A DNA stretch of 64,000 bases from Hericium rajendrae (taxonomy: Eukaryota; Basidiomycota; Agaricomycetes; Russulales; Hericiaceae): positions 2,294,001-2,358,000 of the forward strand of contig CM065881.1 in assembly GCA_033439255.1 (NCBI GenBank), written 5' to 3'. How positions within the stretch are numbered: the stretch's first letter is position 1; each line of letters opens with the position of its first letter. This document shows, one piece after another, positions 22,442 through 32,796 of the stretch. The notes under the pieces were generated by a model. It saw only the letters and a list, made by a program, of their open reading frames with translations, was not told where the DNA came from and ran no database searches. The position numbers were made by a program, and so were the translations under genes.

Positions 22442-25400
22442 CTACCCCCTAAAACCTCTGTCGGCCCGTGTGCCGTTGTTGCGTGTCTGGAAGTTCACAC
22501 CAGTCCATGTGTTTTTGACCATCTTTTTGAGTTTGGCCTTGCGGTTGATTTTATGTGCGATGATATGGTCCATAGTGTATCTGCTCAATATTGTGCTTTT
22601 CCATCTTTTCTTTATTTCGTCTATGGTGTGTTTCTCTCTGCTTAGAACTCTTGCGCACCTCAGGACCCAGATTAGGTATGCAGATTCAGATACTAGAATT
22701 CGCAGGAGCCGCGACGGTCCTGCTGCAACTTGGTCGCTCGTGGAGGGTTTGGCCGTGTTTCGCGTCAAACGTCGCTTGCTGATGGTGAGTTTTCCACTGG
22801 TCATGATGATACCGAGACTTATGTCAGGCCAGGTGCTATTGTCATATGGCCACAGGGACTGCGCCAGGTCCCATATCGTAGCTGCAGTGGGGTCGGAGCA
22901 TTCCGACGTTAAAATGTGCTCGAAGGATTCGGTTTCGCCGCACGCGGAGCATGGAGCCCAGTGTTCGTAGTTGGGTATTTTTTCCCAGTAAGCTCCCACT
23001 TTGTACGCATTATGTAGTAGTCGGTGGATGAAACCTCGTGGTTTATGCCTTAGGTCTTTGTTTAGGCAGCCATACCACAGTGATGCGTCTGTTTCACGGT
23101 GGCCGGTGTACTCTTCCAGCGCTGCTCGGGCCATGTCTAGTCGCAGGACAGCCTGTCTTCTGGGTGGGGTCGGCTGACCCTCTTGCGCACCATGGTACGT
23201 GACCGATTGTGTAATCGTGGAGATCTTAGCTCCTTCAAGTTGAAATGGTATCGGGATGGAGAGGTCAAGGTCGTCTTCGTCCTCCTTTTCAGCACCTTCT
23301 TTCGCCTTCTGATCTGCGTTCTCATTTCCTAGATCTCCGCTGTGGCCCTTTATCCATTGGAACCAAGTGGGGGCTGACCTGTATCGTAATAGGGCCGCGG
23401 CTTTCTTAAAGAAGGCGCTGTTTTCAACGCCAATCCAGCCATTATCTTCCCATTTTCGTAAGTGTTTATTTAGTCCTTCAATCACGTATAGTGAGTCTGA
23501 GATAATGGTTAGGGGAACACAGTTCTCGATTAGTTCCAAGGTAACTATCAGGGCGACTAATTCACCCACTTGATTGGATTGTTGAGGACCCGGGACTCTT
23601 ACTGCAGTATTCCTCGGGTTATTGGGTCCAAGCCATACACTGCTGCCGCAGCGAGTGTTCTGTTTTCCATTATTAATGCATGAGCCGTCTGTATAGACAA
23701 TCTTCGCTTCATGGGGGAGGTCGCGTCCTCTTGCAACGTAGGTGAGTCTTGTCGCTGGTGCATTCGATTTGGTTTCGGGGTTGGTAAAGATTCTAAAGCA
23801 CTCAGCTAGGTCTGTTTTACAGGTGACAGACGGGTCAAATAGAATTTTCCCGTGTGTTTCATGGGCTTGGAGGTTCACGGTATTCCTTCTGTGCGTTAGC
23901 GTCAGTCCATCATTGTGCGGCTCATTGTTGGGGTTCAGTTTAGGGTTAATGCTATCGAGACGTTGTTGGGCTTCATCAGCGCATTTGTGCGGGTTCTCAC
24001 AGCCTGCGGCCCTGTCATTTTTGCAGTCGCGGCAGGCACAGTTACGGCGCGAGTAGTGTCGCCGGTTCTCAACTAGGTGGTCTAGACGTCTGGCGGTCGT
24101 CATAAGGTCAGCAACGGTGATCACACCATGCGTAGTTTTCAGGCAGGTGGAGGCTTGCGTGGATCGCTTGCGAGGGGCGCCGATATGGTACCATGCAGGC
24201 AGCTGCATTTTAAGGTTTTTTGTGAGTTTGAGTGCTGCAAAGTCAGCTTTGTGCTTTTTTGCGATTTTAAGCATGCTGATTATGTCTTTTGATAGTGTTT
24301 GGGCGTGATGGCCCTGTAGTGGCGGTTTCCAGGTTTGTAGGAAGGTATTCATTTTGATGATATCATCAACCTGGGTGGGTGCTATCTTATTGATTAAGAT
24401 ATCGGTTATAAAGGCCCATGCAGGGCGCGATGGAGTGAGGTCGAGGTACGACTTCAGCCACATAATTTTGATCGCCTCATTCCTAGCTTTAATGTTCAGT
24501 AGGTTGATACCTCCTTGGCTGTGCGGTTTATAAAGGTGCTTAAGGCCGATGGGTGGGCAGGCTTTCCCGTCCCATAGGAAGTTTCGGGTGATTTTTACCA
24601 AGGCGTTTTCCATGTGTTTGGGCATTCCTTGAACTTTCGCAAGGTATTGGGTCATGGCGCCGACTGTAATTTGAATGATTAGACGTTTGGCGTTTAGCGA
24701 CGGTTTAGAATGCTGCCATTGGTCAAGGCTGGTGCATATCTTGTCTAATACTGGGCCCCAGGGTTGGGCGTTATTAACGTTGTTGCCTATCCATCTTCCA
24801 AGGTAGCGAATAGGGTTGCCATCGGTGGCAACATTGATTCCATCTGTAAGTAGGCCGTTATCGTCGGGATGTATTTTTCGGGTTTCGAGGATGTGTCTCC
24901 GGTGATCTATGGATCCAATAGGTATGATTTCTGTTTTGTTAATGTTAAACTTTGCACCTGATGCGGCACACCATTTTTCTAGAATGTCTGTTAGATCGTC
25001 ATATCGATCATATTCACTTAGGAATACGGCAGTGTCATCGGCGGATAGGCTTACAAGGACTTTCTCAGCAATTCTGGGGATCTTGAACCTGCAGAGCTTT
25101 GGGGATGCCCTTAGCATGCATGCTAATGGTTCGATTGCAAGGTCAAAGAGTAGACAGGACAGTGGGTCACCTTGTCGGACGCCTCGGGTGACTTTGTAGG
25201 GGCGGCTGAAGAAGCCATTGATGGCAACTTTTGTATAGGCAGTTTCATAGAGGGATCTCACAGTTCAGATGAATTCATCAGGAAGGTTGTATTTCTTTAG
25301 TGTTTTCCAGAGATACTCATGATCAATTTTATCGTAGGCTTTTTCTTGGTCTAGGGCGACAATTACGCCGTTCTCATCCATTGCTTCAGCGAAGTTAATC

Positions 25401-25553
25401 ATGGCTTGGGCGAGTCTCGTTTGGTCAAATATCGACTGCCCTGGTATGAAGCCCGCCTGGTTAGGGTGGACCATGGTATGTACGGTGCGTGCTAGCTGGG
25501 TGGCTAACGCTTTCGTGAAGATCTTATAGTCTGTGTTAAGGAGGCCATCTGGA
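22442..25553 (-). pseudogene. LINE ORF2 fragment: reverse transcriptase, RNase H, zinc knuckle
   Basis: Reading from 25553 downward: LLNTDYKIFTKALATQLA, QAGFIPGQSI, ALDQEKAYDKIDHEYLW, GVRQGDPLSCLLFDLAIEPL and the catalytic SADDTAVF are the palm motifs of a LINE reverse transcriptase. RNase H follows (IVYTDGSCINNG, GELVAL, ISDSLYV, GHSGDLGNENAD), then a C-terminal knuckle CSACGETESFEHILTSEC. The frame is interrupted by one in-frame TGA at 25265-25267, between EFI and TVRSLYE, where related sequences commonly have a basic residue, so a CGA-to-TGA change is likely. The N-terminal part of the RT (motifs 0-1) is absent and the sequence changes character abruptly at about 25550. Confidence 0.85.
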
Positions 25554-25879
25554 AAAATGGTTCCTTGGGTGATAGCCGAGGTAGCACTACCAAAGCCACA
25601 CCTTGGATACGGTAGTGAAGCCTCGGCTACTGATAGATAATCAGTTTGATATCTGTTGATCCAGAGATGTTACAAACCTGGAATCATGGCTACAGTAGTT
25701 CCCGTAGCACATGTAGATCATGAAATAAAAATGCTGAATTTTGACCATCCTGCATCCTCATAAGCACACTCCAAAGCAACAGTTATTGCTTTTACTGTAA
25801 ACATTCACAATATATATTCATTGGGCTTAGATAGCATGTTTACAAACTAAATAAATATGAGGACATGTTACAGTAATAC
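25549..25879. other. Non-LINE sequence at the LINE breakpoint, with a 64-bp hairpin
   Basis: Just beyond the LINE break lies a near-perfect inverted repeat: TAGCCGAGGTAGCACTACC (25572-25590) pairs with GGTAGTGAAGCCTCGGCTA ending near 25633. The rest to 25879 is AT-rich with no open frame of note. The junction sequence begins CATCTGGAAAAAT, which resembles the ends of the 2.9 kb element at 44292-47232, hinting that a TIR element boundary lies here. Confidence 0.45.
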
Positions 25880-26241
25880 GCGGGGCGAGATGAGCACACA
25901 TGGTGCTGCACGGGCACACGAGAGGCGGTGGAGGTGTGCAGGAGTCGGCGCGGACGCACAGGCATCGGCATCGGCGTGGGTGCACGAGAGGTGGCACGGG
26001 TGCGTGTGAGGCGGCGCGGGTGCGTGCGAGGCGGCGTGGGTGTGCACGAGTCAGCATGGGGGCGCGAAAGGTGCGGACATGCGGGAGGCAGCTCGGGCAT
26101 GCTGGCAGTGGCGCGGAGAAGCAGGTATCGGTGTGGGGGGGCGTGTGTCAGCAGGGGGGCACGTGCGACTCCCTGCAGGGATGCTGGAGGCCACAGAAGG
26201 GCGCCGGTGGCGCGGGTGCGGGCGAGTCGGCGGGGGCACGC
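25880..26241 (-). repeat. GC-rich degenerate array, distal part
   Basis: This is a strand-biased degenerate minisatellite; on the minus strand it is made of units like CGCCTCGCACGCACCCGCG. It is the continuation of the array at 28875-29427, from which it was separated when an LTR inserted at 26242. Long open frames in several phases are a product of the repeat, not evidence of a gene. Confidence 0.65.
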
Positions 26242-28874
26242 TGATGTGTGGACCCTGGGAATGGAGGCGGCAGCCAAAACCAAAACCAATAGAGTACTGG
26301 GGGGTGCGAGGGGACCAAGTATCTCAAGTGAGGAGTGAGGTGAGGGCAGCTGAGGGTCACTGCAGCAGGAACGATGGAACGACCAGTTCGCTAAGGGCGA
26401 GTCTGAGGCGATCTGGTGATAAGCGGCTGGGAAGGATGAGGAACGGCTGTAGAATGACAAGGAGAACGACGAGACACACGGGTCTCTGATACGACGGACG
26501 AATCCTAGAGAAAAGGACTGAAAAGCGGCTGATATGACTGAATCTGACGAACGACGCTGCGGGCAGACTGGCCTAAAGAGGGCGGACTTGTCTAAAGTCC
26601 GGAGAATGATGAGAACAACAGTGAGAGAGACTTCTGTGGTCTGAGCTCTGAGGGGGAAAGGTGCACTGGGGGGTTCTATTCGAAGCTGGGACTCTGTCTA
26701 CCATACAAGTAAGAAACTCGCCCTTGGCGGTCTCGGGCGATCTCGGACTCGGCTGCTCTATGGTACATCTATGGTCCGAAACCATCAAAAGGTGGCATCC
26801 AGGCATCCTGTACAACACAGACCCGGTACCATAATGCCAGCAACCTGATTGGCTCATCAAAACCGCTGAGGACGACCTGGAGCGAACTTGAGGAAACCTC
26901 GGTGAGGCCTGCAGTAGCTGACAACTCCTGAGATGAGGGACATCACCGCTCTGAGTGGGGTTGGTGGGTGAGGAGCTGGAAGCTGGATGGGAGTGAAGGG
27001 GAACTGCATGGGCATCAGCTAAAACGTGCTGAAGCGGTATTTCCTGGTGAGGAATGTCACGCGTGACCGAGCTTGTGCGACTGCAGAAGGACTTGGAAGG
27101 TATTAGCAGGGAGGAGCGTAGCCCACGGAAACCCGGCCGACCCTTGCCATACCCATGCCGACCTTGCGCGACCTTGGGTTTGCCTTGGATGTCCATCGCA
27201 AGGATTTACCACACATTGATGGCGGCTGGTAAGTGTCAAGAGTCCTTATCTCGTGCTGCCAAGTTGTCTAAGTATCTGCTTTGGCGGCTTAGCAGATTCG
27301 CATGTTACTCCACATATCTATGGTGCCCACTGAGTTTAAAATCACTCACGAAATCTACCATTTTGGTTGCGGCAGTGAGGCTGAATTATGTTTCGCAAAG
27401 TACGTATATCATCAGTTCCAATGCTCATACTCCTCTTCATCAAATACACATCACCCTCGCCTTTGCCTTTGCCTTTGCCCTCGCCCTTGCCCTCGTTCAC
27501 CCTGGATCCCAAGCCACTCCCTCGATGGCTTCTCGGATTCACTTTCGCTACCTTCGTCGCCGTCGCTATCACTTTAGTCCCCTCCACTTCGTCTGCTCCT
27601 GCGTTGTCCCTAGCAGCTGTGTCCATCACTGCATCGCCGTTGTCAGTATCACCCCGGGGCCAAGACTGACTTACTTATCAATGCTTCATCCGCAGGAAGC
27701 ACAACACTGTCATAATTGTGACTCAGGCCGCCGATGCCCGCCGCATACGCACCTAGGCATGAAATGGAGAAATGACGAGCACCCGGCCGGAGCTCAATCG
27801 CTCATACCCACTGGGACTAAATGCCGCGACCGCGCTCGACGGGAACAGCATGTGAGTACCCATGTGGTCAAGAACCCTGACAAATGTAAGAAATTTTCGT
27901 AGGTCAAACGATATAAGAATGGAGCCATCTGTCGCGCCAATCCAACCTCTCCTCTTCTCCACACCATCTCGGATGTTCTGTTGCTCCCGTGTCCGTGGTA
28001 GCCACTGCCCCCCAACACGTACACCCAGTCAGATTGAGACCCCCCCCCCTTGATACGCAAGATGTGGACTGGTTCCTCAAGGGTGCTACTAGCTGGGCAG
28101 GCCGTGTCCGAACATTTAGATTCCTGTCGAGTACGGTCTGCAGTGTCGACGAGGCTGGCTCTGATAATGGCGTGCTCAGAGTGTCAGGTCTAATGTCCTT
28201 GGCTAACTAGAATCCTCGATCTGGCCCCCTCGAAGTGCTACTCCGTAAAGATGGTTCAGTAGCTACGTTCGATCACAACAGTTTTCGAGCTGTGCGCTAC
28301 GAAGCGTGCTTGCCAGGATGGGCCGACGACGTTTTCAGCCTGTCCAGAGTATCTCATATCATAGCTATGTTTATATCTACGTTGTATAAGTGCAAAATAT
28401 ATTCCTTGCATTACAATCTACTTGCGATAGAGCCTCATAAAATGATGTTCAATCAAAATTACACTATTGTGCCCCAAATAAACCAGTACAATAGTTATCA
28501 ATAGAGGATCACTTTCTAATGTTATATAGTACAATGCCGAGCGTGGCCAGTGCAATGAAGAATTGTGCTACGAGTCAAGAGCGATGAAGGCGGCCAAACG
28601 ACGTAGGTTTGTTCTAATGTACTATGATGATTGGGAAGATCAGCCGTACTTGCAAAGGTTGAGAAAGATGACCTGCCTTGTCATAAATTCCGAGCCTTGG
28701 CAGATGAAACTGTTGTGCTCTAAGGCTAGGCAGCAGATTCCGGAATGCTCACCGCGCGTCGACGACTGGTGACTCTCTAAAGCCTTCTAAAGCCTTCCCA
28801 TCTCGAACCCATTTTGCTGATGGGAGATGGTGAGATGAGGTCTGACATTGCTGAACACAGCTTGAGGTGTATCA
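26242..28874 (-). repeat. Solo LTR of the gag-only LTR family, holding a 1.8 kb TIR element
   Basis: Positions 26242-27012 and 28823-28874 together correspond to one LTR of the family seen in full at 34792-35612 and elsewhere, starting TGATGTGTGGACCC and ending GTGTATCA in this orientation. No internal region or second LTR is attached. A TIR element (27013-28822) has been inserted near its right end. The LTR itself sits inside the GC-rich array. Confidence 0.85.
27013..28822 (+). mobile_element. 1.8 kb non-autonomous TIR element, copy 1
   Basis: The element begins CATCAGCTAAAACGTG and ends CATTTTGCTGATG, giving inverted ends CATCAGC(T)AAAA. It is inserted into an LTR whose uninterrupted copies are known here, so the boundaries are well defined: the target ...GCATGGGAGATGG... 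is split with only GG duplicated. A second copy in the opposite orientation lies at 53056-54813. Homology between the copies includes both ends and internal blocks (for example near 27860 and 53990). No transposase was recognised; the open frames differ between copies, so it is probably non-autonomous or decayed. The superfamily is unknown. Confidence 0.75.
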
Positions 28875-29427
28875 ACACGAGAGGCAGCAGGGGTGCACGG
28901 GAGGTGGAGGGGGGGCACAAGAGGCGGAGGGGGGTGCGAGAGGCGGTCGAGGGGCGCGGGAGGCAGCACAAGCACACGGGAGGTGGTGGGGGCACATGAG
29001 AGTCCGCGCAGGCACATGACAGGCGGCGCGGGCACGCTTGAGGCGATGGGGGTGCACAAGAGGCAGAGGAAGGGCGCGAGAGGTGGTGAAGGGGCACGGG
29101 AGGCCGCATGGCTGCACGGGCATCGGTGCGGGCACGGGGAGTCGGCACAGGGCATGGATCGGCAGAGACGTGCGCAGATCGACGGAGGCACACGCTGGTC
29201 GACACATGCATATGCGAGTCGGTGGGGGTGCGCACGGCTTGGCGTTTGCATGCGCGAGTCGGCGGGTGTGTGCGCGAGTCGGTAGGGGTGTATACAAGTT
29301 GGCGGGGGCATGCGCCACTCAACGGCGACATGTGTGGGGGGTCAGCGATGCGAAGGGGTCGGCGGGGGCGCACACGTCAGTGGAGGCATGTGCAAGGGCG
29401 ACGTGCATGGATGCGCAGAGTAAAAAC
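28875..29427 (-). repeat. GC-rich degenerate array, proximal part
   Basis: This is a degenerate minisatellite with units such as GAGTCGGCGGGGGCGCAC on the plus strand (pyrimidine-rich on the minus strand). It adjoins the hairpin at 29428-29463, which lies upstream on the minus strand, and continues beyond the inserted LTR to 25880. No credible protein-coding content was found; several frames are open at once. Confidence 0.7.
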
Positions 29428-29463
29428 GAGAGTATCGCCCATATTCGAACAGGCGATACTCTC
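29428..29463 (-). repeat. Hairpin GAGAGTATCGCC / GGCGATACTCTC, module 1
   Basis: A perfect 12-bp stem with a 12-nt loop. On the minus strand a GTGAGTA motif lies 35 nt upstream (29505-29499) and the GC-rich array starts directly downstream. Two further hairpins with the same stem occur at 29956-29989 and 45610-45642. Confidence 0.8.
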
Positions 29464-29955
29464 TGAATTAGTGGAAAACAAGGTCAATAAGATATATTTA
29501 CTCACTGTGTAGCCGTCTGCAGCTCCTCCCTGTATTGAGTCCAGCTCGGAATCCTGAGAGAAGTGTGTTAGTTGTCCATTGACAGAGGGAAACATACCTT
29601 ACAAGTACGAAAAATGGCCGTGGGACGTGTTTGGCTGCAGCCAAACGTTTCCCACGCGCCCCCCACATTTTTTTTTGTTCAAAGTCGACACGCAAGCTGC
29701 GCGACACGGCCCGCCGTGCACCGTTTCTTTTGAATGACCATATATGGTCATTCAAACGAAACGGGCCGCACGGCTCCGTGTGCTCGACTTGCATGCGATG
29801 ACTTTTACCTGCCACGTCGTCTTCCTTCCACCCACACCCAGCTTCGTCGCTGTGGAATTTTTATTGTAAGTATCTCCCAGTCGTTTTTGATCCTTCTTGG
29901 GCTGGAAATAAAGGTGAGTATTTATAGTTCTGCTATAGCTTCGTTATCTAACCAA
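29464..29955. other. Spacer between two back-to-back hairpin modules
   Basis: About 490 bp separates two hairpins whose arrays point away from each other. It contains an imperfect palindrome around 29600-29780: GCACGGCTCCGTG-like and GTTTGGCTGCAGCCAAAC segments, CATATATGGTC self-complementary sequence and a T-run at 29669-29677. It could act as a shared, bidirectional start region for the two modules, but nothing here proves transcription. No gene was seen. Confidence 0.4.
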
Positions 29956-29989
29956 GAGAGTATCACTCGACAACACGAGCGATACTCTC
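29956..29989 (+). repeat. Hairpin GAGAGTATCACTCG / CGAGCGATACTCTC, module 2
   Basis: A 14-bp stem with one mismatch and a 6-nt loop. GTGAGTA lies about 36 nt upstream (29914-29920), and the GC-rich array begins within 15 nt downstream after a T-rich stretch. Confidence 0.8.
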
Positions 29990-29999
29990 ATTTTTTTAC

Positions 30000-30455
30000 A
30001 CTTTGCATACCCCCACCGACTCCCGCGCACCTGCACCACCTCCTGCGTGCTCACGTCGCCACCTGCGCATCTATGCCGCCACCAGCACACCTCCACCGAC
30101 TCGCTCGCATCTGTGCCGCCTCATGCGCACCTCTTGCCGACTCCCGCGCACCCCCGCCGATGCCCCCGCACTCCCATGCCCCCGCACCGGCTCCCCCCCC
30201 CCACCTACGCCGACTCCCGTGCACCTATGCCGACTCCCGCGCACCCCGCCGACTCGATCATGCTGGCGCCGCCTCCCGCTCACCCCTGCCGCCTCTCGCG
30301 CCCCCGCGCAGACTCGCACGCGTGCACACTGACTCGCACGTGTGCGCACCGATTCGCACATGCACGCACTGACGCCTGAGCCTCCGGGCTGCCTCCCGCA
30401 CATGGCGCTGCCTCCCGCGCTCCCCAGCTGCCTCCCGTGCCCCCGCTGGACTAGG
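30000..30455 (+). repeat. GC-rich degenerate array of module 2
   Basis: The plus strand is pyrimidine-biased with degenerate units built on CGCCGACTCCCGCGCACC. The spacing between GACTC or CGCC motifs varies (about 15-25 nt), so it is not a simple tandem satellite. It is followed by unrelated sequence from about 30456. Confidence 0.65.
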
Positions 30456-30820
30456 GAGCCGGAGGCTCCCTGCATGCAGAGGTTCGGAGGATGCCGAGGC
30501 TTAGTCAGCATGTCCATAGCTAGTCTCACCTCATGTAGAGTAGCCTTGTCTGCACTATCATCACCTTGGGCATAGCTCTCGCCCTTAGGCCACTCCATCT
30601 TGGTGATGAGAGTGTGATTCGACCCACTTCAGCTTTGGGTTGAGTCATACGGTCTTTTTTCTAGCCTTTTTCTGCATTTTTGTGGCATTTTCGTCTCTCG
30701 CGCCTCGTGTTCCATCCTCGCGCCCCGTGTCGCACGCGTTTCTCGTCCTTTCAAGTGCCCCAAGTCTATCTCGTGTCTCTCGTGTCCTCGTGTTCCTGTG
30801 CTCTCGTGTCCTCATCAAGG
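30456..30820. other. Sequence between array 2 and the foldback element
   Basis: A short minus-strand frame (about 30598-30471) starting MEWPKGESYAQGDDSADKA is less repetitive than its surroundings and could be a gene scrap; I do not recognise it. From 30640 to 30820 the sequence is CT-rich with CTCGTGTC repeats and ends at the foldback insertion site. It may be the original promoter of the gene at 32797, now displaced. Confidence 0.35.
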
Positions 30821-32725
30821 GAGGCGTCCATGTAGCTTGTTTAAAAACCCTGCCGGACCTTGTCGGAGTTGGGGTTACAAACCACCCAGCAACTTTTCCA
30901 GCTAGGTTAAAAACCTTTCATGGGTTAAAAACCCATTAATCTCGGATAAGATTGTGGCTGACGGGATGATCCAATGGGGATGTATTATATATGGCTGTGA
31001 TCGTATTTGAAAGAAGAATCCAAATATAGTACCCATAAGCTTATGTAATCAGGGGTAATTTTTCAATTTGGCAATTATATGATATATATATCATTTTGCT
31101 CCGTTTTTTGTGCTGATTTCAAATCTGATGGCCGATAGGTTATGTAAGCATGTATAATTTCCAAATTTGGTAACTATATGATATATATATGTTTGAGCTC
31201 CATTTTTGAAGCTGAATCTAAATATAATGTTTATATGTTTATATAATCTACTATATATGGAAATTTTTGGTTTGACAATTGAATATATTCATTTTAGCAC
31301 TATTTTTCAAGCCAAATGTGAATATAATGTCTGTTTACAGATTGAATGACTGTTTGAGCTTGCAACACTCATACTATGTTATGTAGTAATACAAATCAGT
31401 ATATTGGTCATTTTATTTTCTTGCTTTGCTACTGAGCTTGATGAAGTATCAGGCTAAATGCAGCTTTTCAAGACCTTTCCAACAGTGCTACATTCATATC
31501 AATCGGATAAGTATTGGCTGAGATATTCACAAATCTTTGTTTTGCACAAAGCATTTGGTCGACTATTTTGCAATTTGCAAGTGCATCTGTATAGCTATGC
31601 TGGTCAAACCACTTGTCTGTCACTCACATGCCACATGGCTACAATTTAGGCATATGTCACTTTTTTATACTCTAATTGCTATTATTTCTCCATTTCTATT
31701 ATGTTTGATTGTATTTATCCATAAGTACTTATTACAACTGATATGAGTTGGCTATAGGGTTGGGTTGGGTTAGTATATATGGGTGATTGAGTCAATCTAT
31801 CTATCATATCTTATGATCTCTTATGCTCTTATAAATGTCAACTCTTTGATGTGAACATAGTATATATTTAATCATATATAAAAAGGTGACATATGCCTAA
31901 ATTGTAGCCATGTGGCATGTGAGTGACAGACAAGTGGTTTGACCAGCATAGCTATACAGATGCACTTGCAAATTGCAAAATAGTCGACCAAATGCTTTGT
32001 GCAAAACAAAGATTTGTGAATATCTCAGCCAATACTTATCCGATTGATATGAATGTAGCACTGTTGGAAAGGTCTTGAAAAGCTGCATTTAGCCTGATAC
32101 TTCATCAAGCTCAGTAGCAAAGCAAGAAAATAAAATGACCAATATACTGATTTGTATTACTACATAACATAGTATGAGTGTTGCAAGCTCAAACAGTCAT
32201 TCAATCTGTAAACAGACATTATATTCACATTTGGCTTGAAAAATAGTGCTAAAATGAATATATTCAATTGTCAAACCAAAAATTTCCATATATAGTAGAT
32301 TATATAAACATATAAACATTATATTTAGATTCAGCTTCAAAAATGGAGCTCAAACATATATATATCATATAGTTACCAAATTTGGAAATTATACATGCTT
32401 ACATAACCTATCGGCCATCAGATTTGAAATCAGCACAAAAAACGGAGCAAAATGATATATATATCATATAATTGCCAAATTGAAAAATTACCCCTGATTA
32501 CATAAGCTTATGGGTACTATATTTGGATTCTTCTTTCAAATACGATCACAGCCATATATAATACATCCCCATTGGATCATCCCGTCAGCCACAATCTTAT
32601 CCGAGATTAATGGGTTTTTAACCCATGAAAGGTTTTTAACCTAGCTGGAAAAGTTGCCGGGTGGTTTGTAACCCCAACTCCGACAAGGTCCGGCAGGGTT
32701 TTTAAACTGCCTACAAGGTCTGGTG
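30821..32725. mobile_element. 1,905 bp foldback element, copy 1
   Basis: Two arms of about 850 bp (30821 to about 31670, and about 31877-32725) are nearly perfect inverted copies, leaving a spacer of about 205 bp. The outermost 12-15 bases of the arms differ (GAGGCGTCCATGTAG against CACCAGACCTTGTAG). Flanking ATCAAGG on both sides is a 7-bp target duplication. Subterminal palindromes AGGTTAAAAACCT and GGGTTAAAAACCC recur near each end. No transposase is present; a 63-codon frame starting MQLFKTFPTVLHSYQ occurs in both arms but is probably incidental. It lies 71 bp upstream of the gene at 32797. A second copy of exactly the same length is at 58187-60091. Confidence 0.9.
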
Positions 32726-32796
32726 ATCAAGGATCCCCGGTGCTCGTAGTTTCACACTCGCACCCGCGTTCAACACCGTTCGCGTGATTACCCGAT

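Noticed and set aside
26242-27012. Frames such as MSFYSRSSSFPAAYHQIA repeated at several loci
   Set aside because: They lie within the LTRs of the gag-only family and recur because the LTR recurs; there is no sign of a protein gene.
28875-29427. Possible CRISPR-like array
   Set aside because: Repeat units are degenerate and of irregular length, with no constant repeat alternating with unique spacers, and the DNA is eukaryotic.
30000-30455. Long open frames on several phases in the GC-rich arrays (also at 25880-26241, 28875-29427 and 45646-46840)
   Set aside because: Three or more phases and both strands are open at once over degenerate repeats; the predicted proteins are only Arg/Pro/His/Ala-rich periodic sequence with no domain.
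31458-31649. A 63-codon frame in the foldback element, present in both arms and both copies
   Set aside because: It recurs only because the arms are inverted copies. The sequence is AT-rich with no recognisable motif and too short for a transposase.
31755-31772. GGGTTGGGTTGGGTT resembling telomere repeat
   Set aside because: Only about three units, the unit is not TTAGGG, and it lies in the middle of a transposable element spacer.
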